64,000 bases of DNA from positions 17,993,981-18,057,980 of the forward strand of contig OZ024735.1 of the NCBI GenBank assembly GCA_964016875.1, written 5' to 3'. Within the stretch, counting starts at the first letter, position 1, and the number at the start of each line of letters is the position of its first letter. Below, in pieces: positions 10,646-22,341 of this stretch. Origin of the DNA: Fallopia convolvulus (lineage: Eukaryota > Streptophyta > Magnoliopsida > Caryophyllales > Polygonaceae). The notes under the pieces were generated by a model. The model was not told the origin of the DNA. It was given only the letters and a program-made list of their open reading frames with translations, and did no database searches. The position numbers were made by a program, and so were the translations under genes.

Positions 10646-11808
10646 GGCCGATGGCTGAAAACCACCCGTATAATATGGCATATTTCACTTAACCACCCGT
10701 ATTTTCAATAATTACTGAGAATCACCCATATTACATGCTCCGTTAGCGATTCACCACCCAAAATCCAGATCCGATAACTTCCTTCTTATTCCGTCAAATA
10801 AGAGTGACATGGCACTTAAATTTTAATTTTTTTTCTTAAACCTTGCCACATCAACCCATTTTTACCCATTTCCATCCAAATCACCATAAAATGATATTAA
10901 AACCGATACAAATCCCACTCGAAAGAGAGGACGACACTCGAGACGGAACAACGGCATATCTTCTCTACAAATTCCAAGTCTGACGAAAAAGTCTACAAAT
11001 TCTTCACCGTTGTTCAACTGATAAACAACCCTAGGAATGAACTAGAGTGAGAATCAGGACGGAACGCCGACATATCTTCTCCTCTGTCAAGTCCTCGTCG
11101 ACAAGCTCGACTACTCCCCATTCCTTGGTGACAGGCTCAAACAGAGAGTGAGGACGGAAAGACGGAGTCGCTATGCTGGTGAAGTCGACCAGATTTAGGC
11201 GACCCGATCTTGATCAACCAGATCTCGACCAGATTTAGGCAACCAAATCTCCAAATTTCTGCTCCCCCGATCGGCCTCGAGCACCTACCCCTCCTTATCT
11301 TTCAATTGAACACAAGTTCAAACCGGAAATCCAGATATGTCGTCGTTTAGATCCGTCAACAATTTTGATTTCCTTCTCTCGAGTCTGTGTTCAGTCTCTG
11401 ATCCATCGTCGTCGGCCTATTAGTTGAATGAACTTGTGACCTTCCTTCTTCGGGTTGTTTATTAGTTGAAAGAACTTGGGAGATCCAGATCTGGAGAGAT
11501 CTGAGAAAAAAGAAGGATTTGATGTGGGAAAAAAAAAAGAAAGAAAGAAAAAGAAGGAAAAAGTAAGTAATGAAAAATGAGATAAAATTAAACACCCTAA
11601 AAATGAGGTGATCTGGCAAGGTTAAAAATTAAAAAAATAAAATATGGTTGACATGTCACTCTTTTTTTACGGAAGTTAACGGATCTGGGTTTTGGGTGGT
11701 GAATTGCTAATGGGGCATGTAATATGGGTGGTTCTCAGTAATTATTGAAAATACGGGTGGTTAAGTGAAATATTCTATATTATACGGGTGGATTTCAGCC
11801 ATTCGGCC
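10646..11808. mobile_element. Mutator-like element with long inverted repeats
   Basis: Inverted repeats of about 165 bp begin GGCCGATGGCTGAAAACC on the left and, read inversely, GGCCGAATGGCTGAAATCC on the right. They are flanked by a perfect 9-bp duplication AATCTAAAA (10637-10645 and 11809-11817). The paralogous repeat at 17880-17900 shows the unfilled site with a single copy. The interior (about 10815-11640) encodes no transposase. GC-richer stretches near 10920-11300 look like acquired sequence of unknown origin. Confidence 0.85.
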
Positions 11809-11885
11809 AATCTAAAAATCCTCATTTATTTCTAGTTTTCAATATAAGTGTCATTTCTATGTGAATCAACCTCTAGAAACATAAT

Positions 11886-12375
11886 ATCAAAATCCCATAT
11901 ATTTGATGATTGAGATGTTTGCAAGATATATTGTAAATCTCTCCTCTATATAATATAATTAATCTTGGACTTCCATAATTCTATCATTATAGTTGTTGAA
12001 TGTTGATAGGTTTATTAAAAATATTTAATAATTAAGTTGGTAAGTCTCAAACTCCCAATCCTTGATAATTAATTATTTAATAAATAGGTTCGATAAGAAA
12101 TTTGAAATTGATAAGGTTGATATTGAAATATTTGATATTTGAACTAACTTGAATTGTCAAAGGTTAATTTTTATATACCAGCTCGATATATTAAACATTG
12201 ATATGTTTAAAGTCCACCCCTCTTTTGAACAATCCTAGATCATCCCTTATTGTGATAATCAATATATTTCTTCTAAACCAGTTAAGCGTAATATTGACAT
12301 TAAGTATCACATTCACCATATTTTAAATAAATATTTTATTAATATCTTTTTATATGCATAAATATGACAACTATA
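11886..12375. other. AT-rich spacer with edge of copia repeat copy A
   Basis: No gene seen. From about 12280 the sequence matches the left part of copia repeat copy B (about 16590-16690), so it is the portion of copy A left of the MULE at 12385. Confidence 0.5.
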
Positions 12376-12689
12376 AAATATCTTGAGAAATTAGTACCCC
12401 ATGTCCCACTTTGAAAATTTGTTTGCAAAAATGTCTTCTTATTTCTAATGTTACATCAATGTCCAAAAAAATAGCATAAATGTCCAAAGATATAGCAAAA
12501 ATGACCAAAATCATGCACTTTCCTATTTTAGACAAATATTAAAGAAATTCATTTTTTCAAACATTAAAATAGGAAAAGTATTTTTAATTTAAAACTAAAA
12601 TTGTTTCTCCTAATTAAAAAAAATCAAGATTTAAAAATTTTAAATTAAACTAAGAGGCATGAGTTAGTTTGTGAATTAAAAATATCAAA

Positions 12690-13933
12690 GAAAACAACCC
12701 TATTTTGATTCTCGTCTTTCTCGGTTGAATATCATCTCAGACTCTCAAACGCCATTCTTCTCTCTCGAACGAAGCAATCAACCCAGCCCCTTCTCTCGTC
12801 ATCACCTCGACCGCTGAAAAAGTCTACCCTCGCTGATCAATCCAAGTATATTATCCTTTTTCACTCTTATTCTAGGTTTTTCGCCTTATTCGTGAAATCT
12901 AAACCCTAGAATTGGAGCAGTTTTTCGCCCTATTTATGTTCGCTGAATTAGTGCATCATGTATTAACCATTGTTTATTGTTTCTCTCTTGTTTGTATTTC
13001 TGAAAGTGTATCCTCTTTCATTCAAACCTCAAACGGTTAGAATATCTTTAGCATGTTCGCTTCAGAATTTCATCGTCGCCGGCTCACCGCTACTTTCTAT
13101 CCATCTTGGTAAGTACTAGATCTTTGATGTCAATTTTGAGGTATTTCTCAGGTCTTTTTCAATGTGATATGCTGATTTTCTCATATATGTTACACCTAGT
13201 TTGTTTTGAATCCAAACGTGATTTGTATTAAAATAAGACGATTAACTGGTTGGAAAGTTGTCTTTTGTGATTTTGCATTTGTATGAATCATGATGATTAT
13301 CCATTCTTACTTTCCAAACCGAACCCATTGATTCAGATGCATTTTTATTTGTGATTATTAAGGTTGAGCACCAACACTTGTTTTTGCATTTTGTATATAG
13401 CTGGTATTAGGTAATCGATTTACAATTGTTCCCTAACTTCCCTTCTTTCTCTTTGGAATGTATAGTAACATATGAATTAATTGATTGCTCATAGTTGATA
13501 AGAGATATCTTGTTGCAATGGATGACACGTCTGAGGGGATGATGGATTTAGTTAATGTCAAAAATGATCTTGCTTAAAAGCTACCCATCCTCCATATTTA
13601 GATAATAGTGGACATGTGGTGCTAGTGCAGAGGATGTTATCTCTGAACTGAGAACGTACTGCATTTGATGTGGCTTTGCAAGTTGAAGATATTAAATTAG
13701 AAAATCTTGAGAATTCTCCTCAAGGTGCAAATGGATGCAGTGATATACCATCCACAATGATGAGTGAAAAAAGACAAGTGTTGGAACATCTGATGGCTAC
13801 AAGTATAGTACCTCCGGCACATATTGTAAAATGCTTGTGCAAGTGTGCTATATCTTCATTGATTGATTGTATCTCTTCCGCATCTACGGATAACAATGAC
13901 AACCCACGAGAGGGTAACTTTCTTATAGGGTGA
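12690..13933 (+). pseudogene. Captured 5' part of an unidentified host gene
   Basis: 12700-13107 is pyrimidine-rich and 5'-UTR-like (CTTCTCTCTCGAACGAAGC) and ends at CATCTTG|GTAAGTACT, an excellent plant donor site. Candidate acceptors follow near 13400 and 13494. An ATG at 13518 opens MDDTSEGMMDLVNVKNDLA and meets a stop. After frame changes, an 87-codon frame (13670-13933) runs MALQVEDIKLENLENSP to NDNPREGNFLIG. I do not recognise the protein. Leader, intron and first codons inside a MULE fit transduplication of a host gene. Stops show it is no longer coding as a whole. Confidence 0.45.
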
Positions 13934-14301
13934 CAGGAGAAAAATGCTATTATGACAGTAAGTTTTGAAAGGGTGACAAATAGCCTTTTCATAATTAAAA
14001 CTTTCCTTAACCACCCTTTATCCAAGTTGGTCGTAGATTATCAGATATTTAAGTAGTGTGAAAATTTAAAGTCATCAATCTATAAATACTTGTAAAACAC
14101 AACATTAAAAAGTTTAATAACTATCTAAACAATATTTAAAAAACCAATTAGAATATATGCTTTAAACAAACCAAAACAAATATTATTCGATCAAACTAAA
14201 ACAAATAAGTTCATAAATGAACCATAACCAAATCAATCAGTTCAAAGCAAACAAATCCAACTAGAAAATATATGTTTGAAATATAGAAAAACAAACATGG
14301 C

Positions 14302-15231
14302 CTAAGTAAACAATAAGCTAAATAAACTAGTTGTAATTGTCATCTGATCACGACAAAGGTCTTGTACAATTGCTCTGGTAATGTCCCAAACATTTGCACC
14401 TCCCGCAGCCTCATCAACATCAAGAAATCGATCATCAATATCTTCCATTACTTCCTCATGAGTAACTTGTTCAATTTTTTTTGCTCCAACAAAATCATTA
14501 CTTGCAAGACCATTCCCGTTAAAACCAATTTGTTCATCTCCAAGGTTTACAAAATCAGTATCTTCATCATCATCATCATCATCGTTGACCATGACAATGA
14601 ATTCTTTGCCTTTATTTGTTGAAGTAGACCCTCCATTTTCATCATCACTGCTCAATGATATGAAATTAATTGAGGAAGTATTCCTCTTTCGTAACCTGTC
14701 ACTATCTTCATGGATCTTGTCACTATTCACTAATATCCTACCACCCATAATAGAGGAGACATTATTATCATCATCGATAATTTCATCTAAAGTCCTGTCA
14801 TCCTTAATCGGTGTTCGGTCACACTGGCTTACAAGCGATGCACTTGATGAGACTTTCATCTCTTGCATAGAGTTTGGAGATTGAAACTCAAAGACTTTCC
14901 TATCAATGCCTTGGTCCATAAAATGATTATTTTTCTTCAGTTTAATGCTTGTGTACATATCTATCGACTCTATACCTTCTTTTGATGACTTTGAATTCAC
15001 AAATCTGTAGGCTTCAAGATCATCTTCACCGTTAACTTCAAAGGATGAAAAGTTTACCTTTATGGGCAACACATAGTGCATTTGTATACTGTACTTTTCA
15101 CAATCAAGGGATAATTTCTCTAATATTTTATCCTTAAGGGATTCAAATTTTATAGTATTGGATAGAACAAGTGTTATTGCCTTCTTATCCCCTTCGTAAG
15201 ACCATATCTCCCAACATCTTCCATTTACCAT
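14302..15231 (-). CDS. MURA-N-terminus-like protein, truncated
   Basis: 309 codons open from ATG. Residues 1-95 (MVNGRCWEIWSYEGDKKAIT, then KFESLKDKILEKLSLDCEKY, IQMHYVLPIKVNFSSFEVNG and DDLEAYRFVN) have the pattern of the PB1-like N-terminal domain of plant Mutator transposases: a small beta-grasp fold with a ...D..D.E.. acidic end. Residues 130-290 are acidic and low-complexity (a run of Asp about residues 215-224). The zinc finger and DDE core expected downstream are absent. It may be a deletion derivative of an autonomous element. Assignment is from pattern recognition and moderate at best. Expression is unknown. Confidence 0.45.
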   Translation of the reverse strand: MVNGRCWEIWSYEGDKKAITLVLSNTIKFESLKDKILEKLSLDCEKYSIQMHYVLPIKVNFSSFEVNGEDDLEAYRFVNSKSSKEGIESIDMYTSIKLKKNNHFMDQGIDRKVFEFQSPNSMQEMKVSSSASLVSQCDRTPIKDDRTLDEIIDDDNNVSSIMGGRILVNSDKIHEDSDRLRKRNTSSINFISLSSDDENGGSTSTNKGKEFIVMVNDDDDDDEDTDFVNLGDEQIGFNGNGLASNDFVGAKKIEQVTHEEVMEDIDDRFLDVDEAAGGANVWDITRAIVQDLCRDQMTITTSLFSLLFT

Positions 15232-15984
15232 TAGTAATTAACGTAAGTAAGTTGTTGCTTCGACTTGCAAATACACAACTCGTAATACTTAGAAGCAATG
15301 AAGGATTATCTAAACAAGTCAATCGTATACTACTTACCCATGGTCTCACTCAATGTAAATAAGCATTCTAGGATGAAAGGATGAAACGTATATCAAAACT
15401 CGATGAAAAGATAAGATTAAGCAGAGGTCCGGTGAAACTTTATGTAGAATCATTGGTTATTATTGTTTCCATTAAGATTGTTATTTTTCTAAATTCCGTT
15501 AAATCTGTCATTAAAGGAAACAAAATATTTTGTAACAAATCTATTATCGTTTGTAATTTTCTTTTCTTTTTTAAGTGCGTGATAGGATAATATAGATGCA
15601 TGATAGTAGAATATGTAAGGATGACAGTATAAAATCTAGCTAATAGACTCTTACGGAAATCTCAAACAACTAGTATCTTTACTATATCTTTGACTTTTCT
15701 TTTATCCTTTTTTTACTCCAAATTTTCCGTATATACTTTAAGATCATAACCAATAAATCGTTTAAAAATATCTTTTCACATGATTTATTTTTTCAATTTT
15801 CGTTTTCTGATTTTAATTCTAAAAAACATTACAAATTTAAATTCAAATAATTAAACATTAAAATAATGAAAAATGAAATTGCAAAAATGCCAAAAATGCA
15901 TGACGTGCAATTTGCTAGAATATGGGGCACTTTTGCAAACATTTTTTCTACATGGGGTACCGTTGCAAATCCGCCAAATATCTT

Positions 15985-16565
15985 TATGTCCATAAATATG
16001 GCAAATATAAAACAGTTTTTTTATGTATAGTACTCATAATTCTCTAATACCCCCGCAAACTCATGGAGGAGCCTGAACATGAAGCTTCGAATGAAGATGA
16101 AGAAATCAAGTGGAGCCTAAGGCTTTAGTGAAAAAATCAACAATCTGTTGTCTCGTACTGATATGACACACAATGAGCTCATTAGACTCCACTTTCTCAC
16201 AAACAAAGTGAAAATCAATGTGAATGTGCTTAGACTAAGGATTAACAACAGGATTCCAAGTCATAAAGTAGGCACTCGTAATATTTGCGTAGACATAAGA
16301 CGCCAACGAAGATCATGAAGGAGCTGAAGAATCAAGGACATTTCAGCAAATTAAAAGTAGCAGAGATAGCTCGATATTCAGCCTCAGTACTAGAACGGAC
16401 CTTAATATGGTGTTCAAGCTTGGATGATTTATAAATTGAGTCAAACACAAACAAGGCTTAACCGAGTCAAACACCGAGTTTTCATGAACGACTCGGTTTA
16501 TTATCAACCTGGGCGAAACCAAAAAAACATCTCATATGAGGGGCCAAAGAATTTTCTAACATAAC
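15985..16565 (-). pseudogene. Copia RNase H remnant, copy A
   Basis: Minus-strand translation gives pieces of a Ty1/copia C-terminus: STEAEY near 16385, PVVNPKSKHIHIDFHFV-like residues near 16205-16260, then VDFFTKAL and a stop. Copy A begins left of the MULE (about 12280-12384) and resumes at 15985. The enzyme is dead: many stops, and only the last part of pol is present. Confidence 0.7.
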
Positions 16566-17290
16566 TAATTTTTTCCTGAAGAATTTAAGGGTAATATTGT
16601 CATTAAGTATTATTATTATCCCATTCACCATATTTTAAATAAAGACTTTTATTAATATCTTTTATATCCATAAATATGACAACTATAAAATATCTTTTAT
16701 ATCCATAAATATGACAAATATAAAATAGTTTTTTTTTTTATTTCTAGTACTCATAATTCTCGAATACCCTGCAAGCTCATGGAAGAGCCTGAACATGAAG
16801 CTTGGAATGAAGCGGAAGAAATCGAGTGGAGCCCAAGGCTTTAGTGAAAACATCAACAATCTACTACCCCGAATTGATATGACACACAATGTACTCATTA
16901 GACTCCACTTTCTCAAGAACAAAGTGAAAATCAATGTGAGTGTGCTTAGACTTACGATTAACAACAGGATTCGAAGTCGTAAAGCAGGCACTCATACTTT
17001 TTGCGTAGACATAAGAGCCAAAGAAGATCATGAAGGAGCTGAAGAATCCAGGACATTTCAGTAACAGTAGCAGAGATAGCCCAATACTCAGCCTCAGTAC
17101 TAGAACGGGCCTTAATATGGTGTTCAAGCTTAGCTCATTTATAAATTGAGTAAAACACAAACAAGGCTTAACCGAGTCAAACACCGAGTTTCCATGAACG
17201 ACTCGCTTTATTGACAACCTGGGCGAAACCAAAAAAACTTCTCATATGAAGGGCCAATGAATTTTTCTGACATAACTATTTTTTTCAATA
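16566..17290 (-). pseudogene. Copia RNase H remnant, copy B (tandem duplicate)
   Basis: A second copy of the same copia C-terminus, directly beside copy A and in the same orientation. The minus strand reads NPVVNRKSKHTHIDFHFVLE followed by KVESNEYIVCHIN (about 16864-16985), the classic copia RNase H end. It lacks the MULE insertion present in copy A and therefore shows the empty site. It also has a local duplication of TATCTTTTATATCCATAAA near 16650-16710. Confidence 0.75.
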
Positions 17291-17339
17291 ACAAAATTCA
17301 AAAAGGGAAAAATATTGAATGAAACACTTAAGAATTATT

Positions 17340-17945
17340 AATACATAAGCAGAATAAGTACTTAAAACATGCATATTTTTTTCATAATAGTAAAAAATAT
17401 TATATAAGATAGGAAGTTAAAATGTGGTTATATGTGAACAGCCCTTGTAATAATGTGAACATGTGTATAAAATATGTGAACAGAATGTAAAATGCCAAGC
17501 GTCGTGTTTTGAAAAAAAAATTATTTTTTATTTTTTTATTTTTTTGCCAAATTTTTTTAAGTCGTTTAATGCATGTATGTATGATGATTTAATCGAACAT
17601 GAACATATGACTATAAAACATGAACAAACTGTACTAATATGTGAACACACTTGTAATATATGTGAACATATTATAATATCTCTAAACTAAATTTGTGATG
17701 ATATGTGAACATGTCTTATAATAGTGTGAACATATGCATAAAATATGTCAACGTAACGTAAAAAATCAAATGTCGTGTTTTTAGCAAAAACAAGCGAAAA
17801 AAAGAAAATAAAGTAAAAACTTTTTTTTGTCAAAATTACGATTTCTCTTTATCTCTTTTAATCATAGCCATCCATTTCTCAAATCTAAGGGTCCTCATTT
17901 GTTTCTAATTTTCATGATAAAGCTCATTTCCATGTAAATCAACCT
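17340..17945. repeat. AT-rich repeat R2 with 21-bp-phased GTGAAC motifs
   Basis: Second copy of R1 (10085), without the MULE. GTGAAC starts at 17434, 17455 and 17476, then at 17641 and 17662, then at 17705, 17726 and 17747 (the last GTCAAC). Within each group the spacing is exactly 21 bp. No coding potential. Confidence 0.7.
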
Positions 17946-18060
17946 CTTTGTTTATAACCGAATTTGTGCATAGATTATTAATTTAATGTACACTTAAACT
18001 TTAGTGCATTAGAATTTGTACTACTAATCAAGTTAGTCAAGTAGTGTAGCTTATTAAATA

Positions 18061-20001
18061 GAAAAAATTGTTCTAAATATCTCAACTTTTCATTCATTCG
18101 TATACTTTACCCCGACCTTTTCGAATTTCAAAAAATATCCTATAATTTGGGGATAGTTGCGCACTCTACCCTTTAAGTGTTCACATTTTGGATACATTTG
18201 TGGATTGACTCCTCATGCTAAGAATAGCTAGGATTTCTAGAAGATCTTTTCTTTGTGACAAAAATACACAACTCGTATACAAATAATTTTTAAAAATTAT
18301 AAATCTTATCCTTATAAGGATTAAACATTTATAATCATTTTAGATCTCTTTTTGTTCTAAATCAATTTTAGTGCAAATTAATTTAAAATAATCAATTTAC
18401 TTTATATAAAAATATATTTGGTTAAAGTCAATAACATTTAGGGTAAGGTCTAGACCTGTCAAAAGCTGACCAAACCCGCTAACTCGACCCGAACCGTTCG
18501 ATAATTTTAGGGTCAAGACCCGAAAATTTGAACACGAAACCCGAAATCAACCAAACCCGAAACCCGTTGGGTTGAAACCCGAAACCCGTTGGGTTGACCG
18601 ATTTAGTATATTTATAAAATGTATAAAATTTATTTTAAAAAATATAATATATTTTATTATTAAAATACATAAACTAATATATTTTAATTAAATATTATTA
18701 TTTAATTAAAAATCTATTTTAATAATCATTAAAAATTCTATTTTTTGACCCGCCGGTCAACCCGACCCGCCCAAAAACTCGCATCAACACGACCCAGTTT
18801 AACGCTTGACCCGTAACGACCCGAACCCGACTCAACCCGAACCCGAAATGACCTAACCCGAACCCGCACGACCCAATCCGATTGACAGGTCTAGTATGGT
18901 CCAAAGTAATAACATAGGCTTATAGATTTACTTTTCTCATTTATATAAAAATAATATCATTACTTTTATTATTTGGCTAATATAAATTCTCTAGTTCATA
19001 ATTAACAACTTAAATCTATAGTCATAACTTTGACTTTAAAAGTAGTTCATCTTAATAGTTTTTGTCCATTATTATTTTTGAAATAATTATAGACAAAAAC
19101 TTAAAAGAATTTTCATAAAATTATTTTATAAAAGTTTGAAAATTTTGAGTTATTATATAATCATTGAGTCCAACTTTTGTTAGCCGAAAACTAAAAAAAT
19201 TACTTATGAAATTTTTTTAATGCCTTGTTTGAGTTTCTTTTTTTTTTGAATAATTGAATTTTTAGTTTTCCATCTACTAAAAAGGAGATTTGGATTTTAT
19301 TTTTAATTTAATATTTTTTTATTTAATTAGTTTGTGTAATGGTGTTTAAATAAACAAGCAAGAACATAAGTTGTACACTATCTTGTTAGTTAAGTTGGAC
19401 AAGGTAGAATATAAGTTTTTAAATTTTTATTAAAAAAAGGGTTATGAATTTTTTTTCTCGTGTCTAAATTTATTTCGAAAAATAATAATGCAAAAAAATA
19501 TTAAAATGAGCTACTTTGTAAAGTAAAATTTATGGATTAATTATTCATGTGGTTAAATATAAAGGTGAGAAGATATAACATAAGTTTTATAAAAAGGTTA
19601 TGAAATCTTTTTTACTTGTGTCAATTTTTTTTAAAAGTAATAATGAAAAGAGTATAAGATGAACTACTTTATAGAGTAAAAGTTATGGTTTAATGATTTA
19701 TGTGATTATTATAAAGGTGAGATTTATATTATCAAATAATAAAGGTAATTATATTATTTTTTTATGAATGAGAAATTCAAACCTATGTTATAAATGAAAA
19801 AATTTGTTTGTATATGGATTGGACATTTTTTGTTACAAAATGAAAAAGTGAGGGGCTAATTCATAATTTTACTCAAATTGTGGATACTTTGAGGATAGAG
19901 TGTCGAACCATCGTCAAAATATAGGATATTTTGAAAATTTTGAAAAAGACATAATAGAGTGCCCAACTGAATAAAGATTGTTTATTTAGAGTAGTTTTTC
20001 C
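18061..20001. mobile_element. Mutator-like element, non-autonomous
   Basis: A 9-bp duplication TATTAAATA (18052-18060 and 20002-20010) flanks inverted repeats of about 150 bp: left GAAAAAATTGTTCTAAATAT, right read inversely GGAAAAACTACTCTAAATAA. Both contain GGATAGTTGCGCACTCTACC-like text. Without the nested hAT miniature it is about 1.49 kb. The interior is AT-rich with no transposase. The element at 35649-39079 is a relative of the same net size. Confidence 0.85.
18451..18893. mobile_element. hAT miniature element (MITE), copy 1
   Basis: Ends TAGACCTGTCAA and TTGACAGGTCTA are inverted. The 8-bp flanks GTAAGGTC (18443-18450) and GTATGGTC (18894-18901) differ by one base. The arms are full of CCCGAACCCG-type repeats and the centre is AT-rich. 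No coding. It is inserted in the MULE at 18061-20001. Confidence 0.8.
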
Positions 20002-20288
20002 TATTAAATATGCACTATGCAATATTGACTATGTACTTTAACATACCATATGTATATGTTTATATAGCATGTACATCTAAGTTACGAAACACTTACACTT
20101 TTAGAACATAAACTAGCATATATAACGTTACCATGAACGGATGGTTAAATATAAATGCTATATTTTAATAATAATTTAAATTAAACATATTTAATTTTTT
20201 AAATTATTTTATGTAAATATGAACAAAAATTATCAATTTTTTTTAATGTGATACCTAATATTTTAAATTAAAAAAACTCCATTGTAGT

Positions 20289-20718
20289 TAGACTTGTCAA
20301 TCGGGTCAGGTCGGGAGGGTTCGGGTTCGGTCATTTTGGGTTCGGGTTAAATCGAGTTCGGTTTCGTTATGGGTCACGGGTCAATCGGGTCGGGTTGTAG
20401 CGGATTTTCTGTCGGGTCGGGTTCACCAGAGGGTCTAAAATATCTTTTTTATGATTATTAAAATCAATTTTTAAATAAATAATAATATTTAATTATAATA
20501 TATTATTTTAATTTATTTTAATAATAAAATATATTATAATTTTCAAAATAAATTTAAAAAATTCTATAAATATACTAAATCGGTCAACCCAACGGGTTTC
20601 GGGTTCTATCGGGTTTTGTTGATTTCGGGTTTCGGGTTCAAATTTTCGTGTCTTGACCCTAAAATTATCGGGCGGTTCGGGTCGGGTTGGCGGATTCGGT
20701 CAACTTTTGACAACTCTA
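20289..20718. mobile_element. hAT miniature element (MITE), copy 2, opposite orientation
   Basis: Perfect 8-bp duplication ATTGTAGT (20281-20288 and 20719-20726). Ends TAGACTTGTCAA and TTGACAACTCTA. Its reverse complement aligns with copy 1, including CCGATTTAGTATATTTATA in the centre. Confidence 0.85.
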
Positions 20719-20726
20719 ATTGTAGT

Positions 20727-21254
20727 ACATAACTAATTAAATAAATAAAGTGAGCATAATAATGTATAAATTTCATATCATGTGAAGAATATTATTAAAT
20801 TTTAATTCTTGTTATAAAAACCAAAAAATATATAATTGACTAAAAAATAGTTAAAGATTTGATAGATATAGATTTATTTATTATTTTTTAACAAATTTAG
20901 ATAAAGATAGATATATTTGAATATGGTTAGGATTATCTTCTATTAAAAATTTTAAATTATTTTTTAAAGGCTTGATGACGTGGTGCCACATATACGAAAT
21001 GAACTATAGATCGACACATAGACGAAATGATTGTAAGACTAACATGTGGCAAGAAGGCTTCTTCCTTAGTCTATAGATAAATAAATACGCAATAAAAATG
21101 CACTTGCACCAATATATTCTCAAATCTTATTTATGTGTGCACTTTTAGTCTTAGATTTGTACTATAAGCATCAAATTTGTAAACATGTACAAAAAAAATC
21201 TTTTATTACATATAGTTTTGTCACTGCATCTTGCAACTTTATTTTTAATCGATT
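20727..21254. other. AT-rich spacer
   Basis: No gene or element end I can support. A GACGTGGTGCCAC / TGTGGCAAGAAGGC pair near 20980 and 21045 might be a short decayed inverted repeat. I see nothing else. Confidence 0.4.
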
Positions 21255-22341
21255 ATCATATATGGGTCTGGTTCAGGTGCGAATGGGCGCCCATATGCGA
21301 AATAAGAAAGAACAAGAGTCGTTGGATGAAGAAAAATAAAAGGCGTTGATCATTTCACTTAAAAAGGGGAAAAACGGCACCAACGAATTATTGGCGAATT
21401 ATTCGCGTATTTTTGAAAAAAAAAACGGAAATAGGACGCGTGCCCAGACTGTTCTTCGATATTATGGATTTGTTCATCAATAATGTGGATTTGTTCATCA
21501 ACACTGTGATTTTGTTCATCAAAACTGTGATTTTGTGCATAAATAAACTATTATTTGTGCATCAAAAAATCTATTGTTTGTACATAAAAAAATGAACAAA
21601 TATGTATCTAAATTGCATGCAATATGTTCATCAACATTGTGATTTTGTTCATAAAAAACAAAAATAGGACACTGTGATTTTGTTCATCAACACTATTTTT
21701 TTGTTCATCGACAATTAGATTTTATTCGTCAACACTGTGATTTTGTGAATAAATGAACTATTGTTTGTGCATCAAATATCTATTGTTTGTATATAAAAAA
21801 TGGATGAATATGTATCGAAATTGTATGCATTAATATATGTGTGTTCATCATAATTAGCCGTATGTGAGACAAAACTAATTGTTTTGATGTCGGTCTTGGT
21901 TTTTTCTTGTTTGACTCCTTTGGATTTGTCATTGTTGCTACTGTGAAACATGTGGCTACTTCTTGGGTTCCAAACATAGCTAAATAAGGCGCAAGCACTC
22001 CTATTCGGTTTGCAGATGGCTTGTTCTCTTATCATACATCATATTATTGCAAAGTCAGATAATTTATCTATTATCCTTTGCATTCAAGCTTCTATATCAA
22101 CCTTAACTTATTTATGTACTATATTGAGCACTTTATTCGTTTCTTTTGTTGTGCTCATATAGGTAGACATGAAAATTGTGTAGATAGTCCTAAATGTACA
22201 AATTGATGGTATTGGTACATAAACATAAGTTTATTTCAATTCACAAATAAGGGTATAATAATGAACAAACAAGGTTATATCAATGAACAAATAGCAGTAT
22301 ATTCGTGAACAAATAAGGTATACCAATGAACAAACAATGGA

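Larger units (their letters stand above)
12385..15975. mobile_element. Pack-MULE-like element with captured gene pieces
   Basis: Flanked by a 9-bp duplication AAATATCTT (12376-12384 and 15976-15984). Inner ends share GTACCCCATGT and GTTTGCAAAA in inverted orientation (about 12398-12450 and 15905-15955). The unfilled target is visible in the paralog near 16688. The interior holds a left-to-right spliced-gene-like segment (12690-13933) and a right-to-left 309-codon frame (14302-15231) resembling the N-terminal part of plant MURA transposases. No transposase catalytic core was found, so it is non-autonomous. Confidence 0.75.

Noticed and set aside
11356..11619. An 87-codon minus-strand frame in the 10646 MULE
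   Set aside because: The product is a poly-Phe/Ser run from an A/G-rich tract followed by unremarkable residues. No domain.
21470..21760. Regular short repeats that might suggest a CRISPR array
   Set aside because: The units are tandem at about 21 bp without unique spacers, the sequence is plant nuclear DNA, and no cas-like gene is present.
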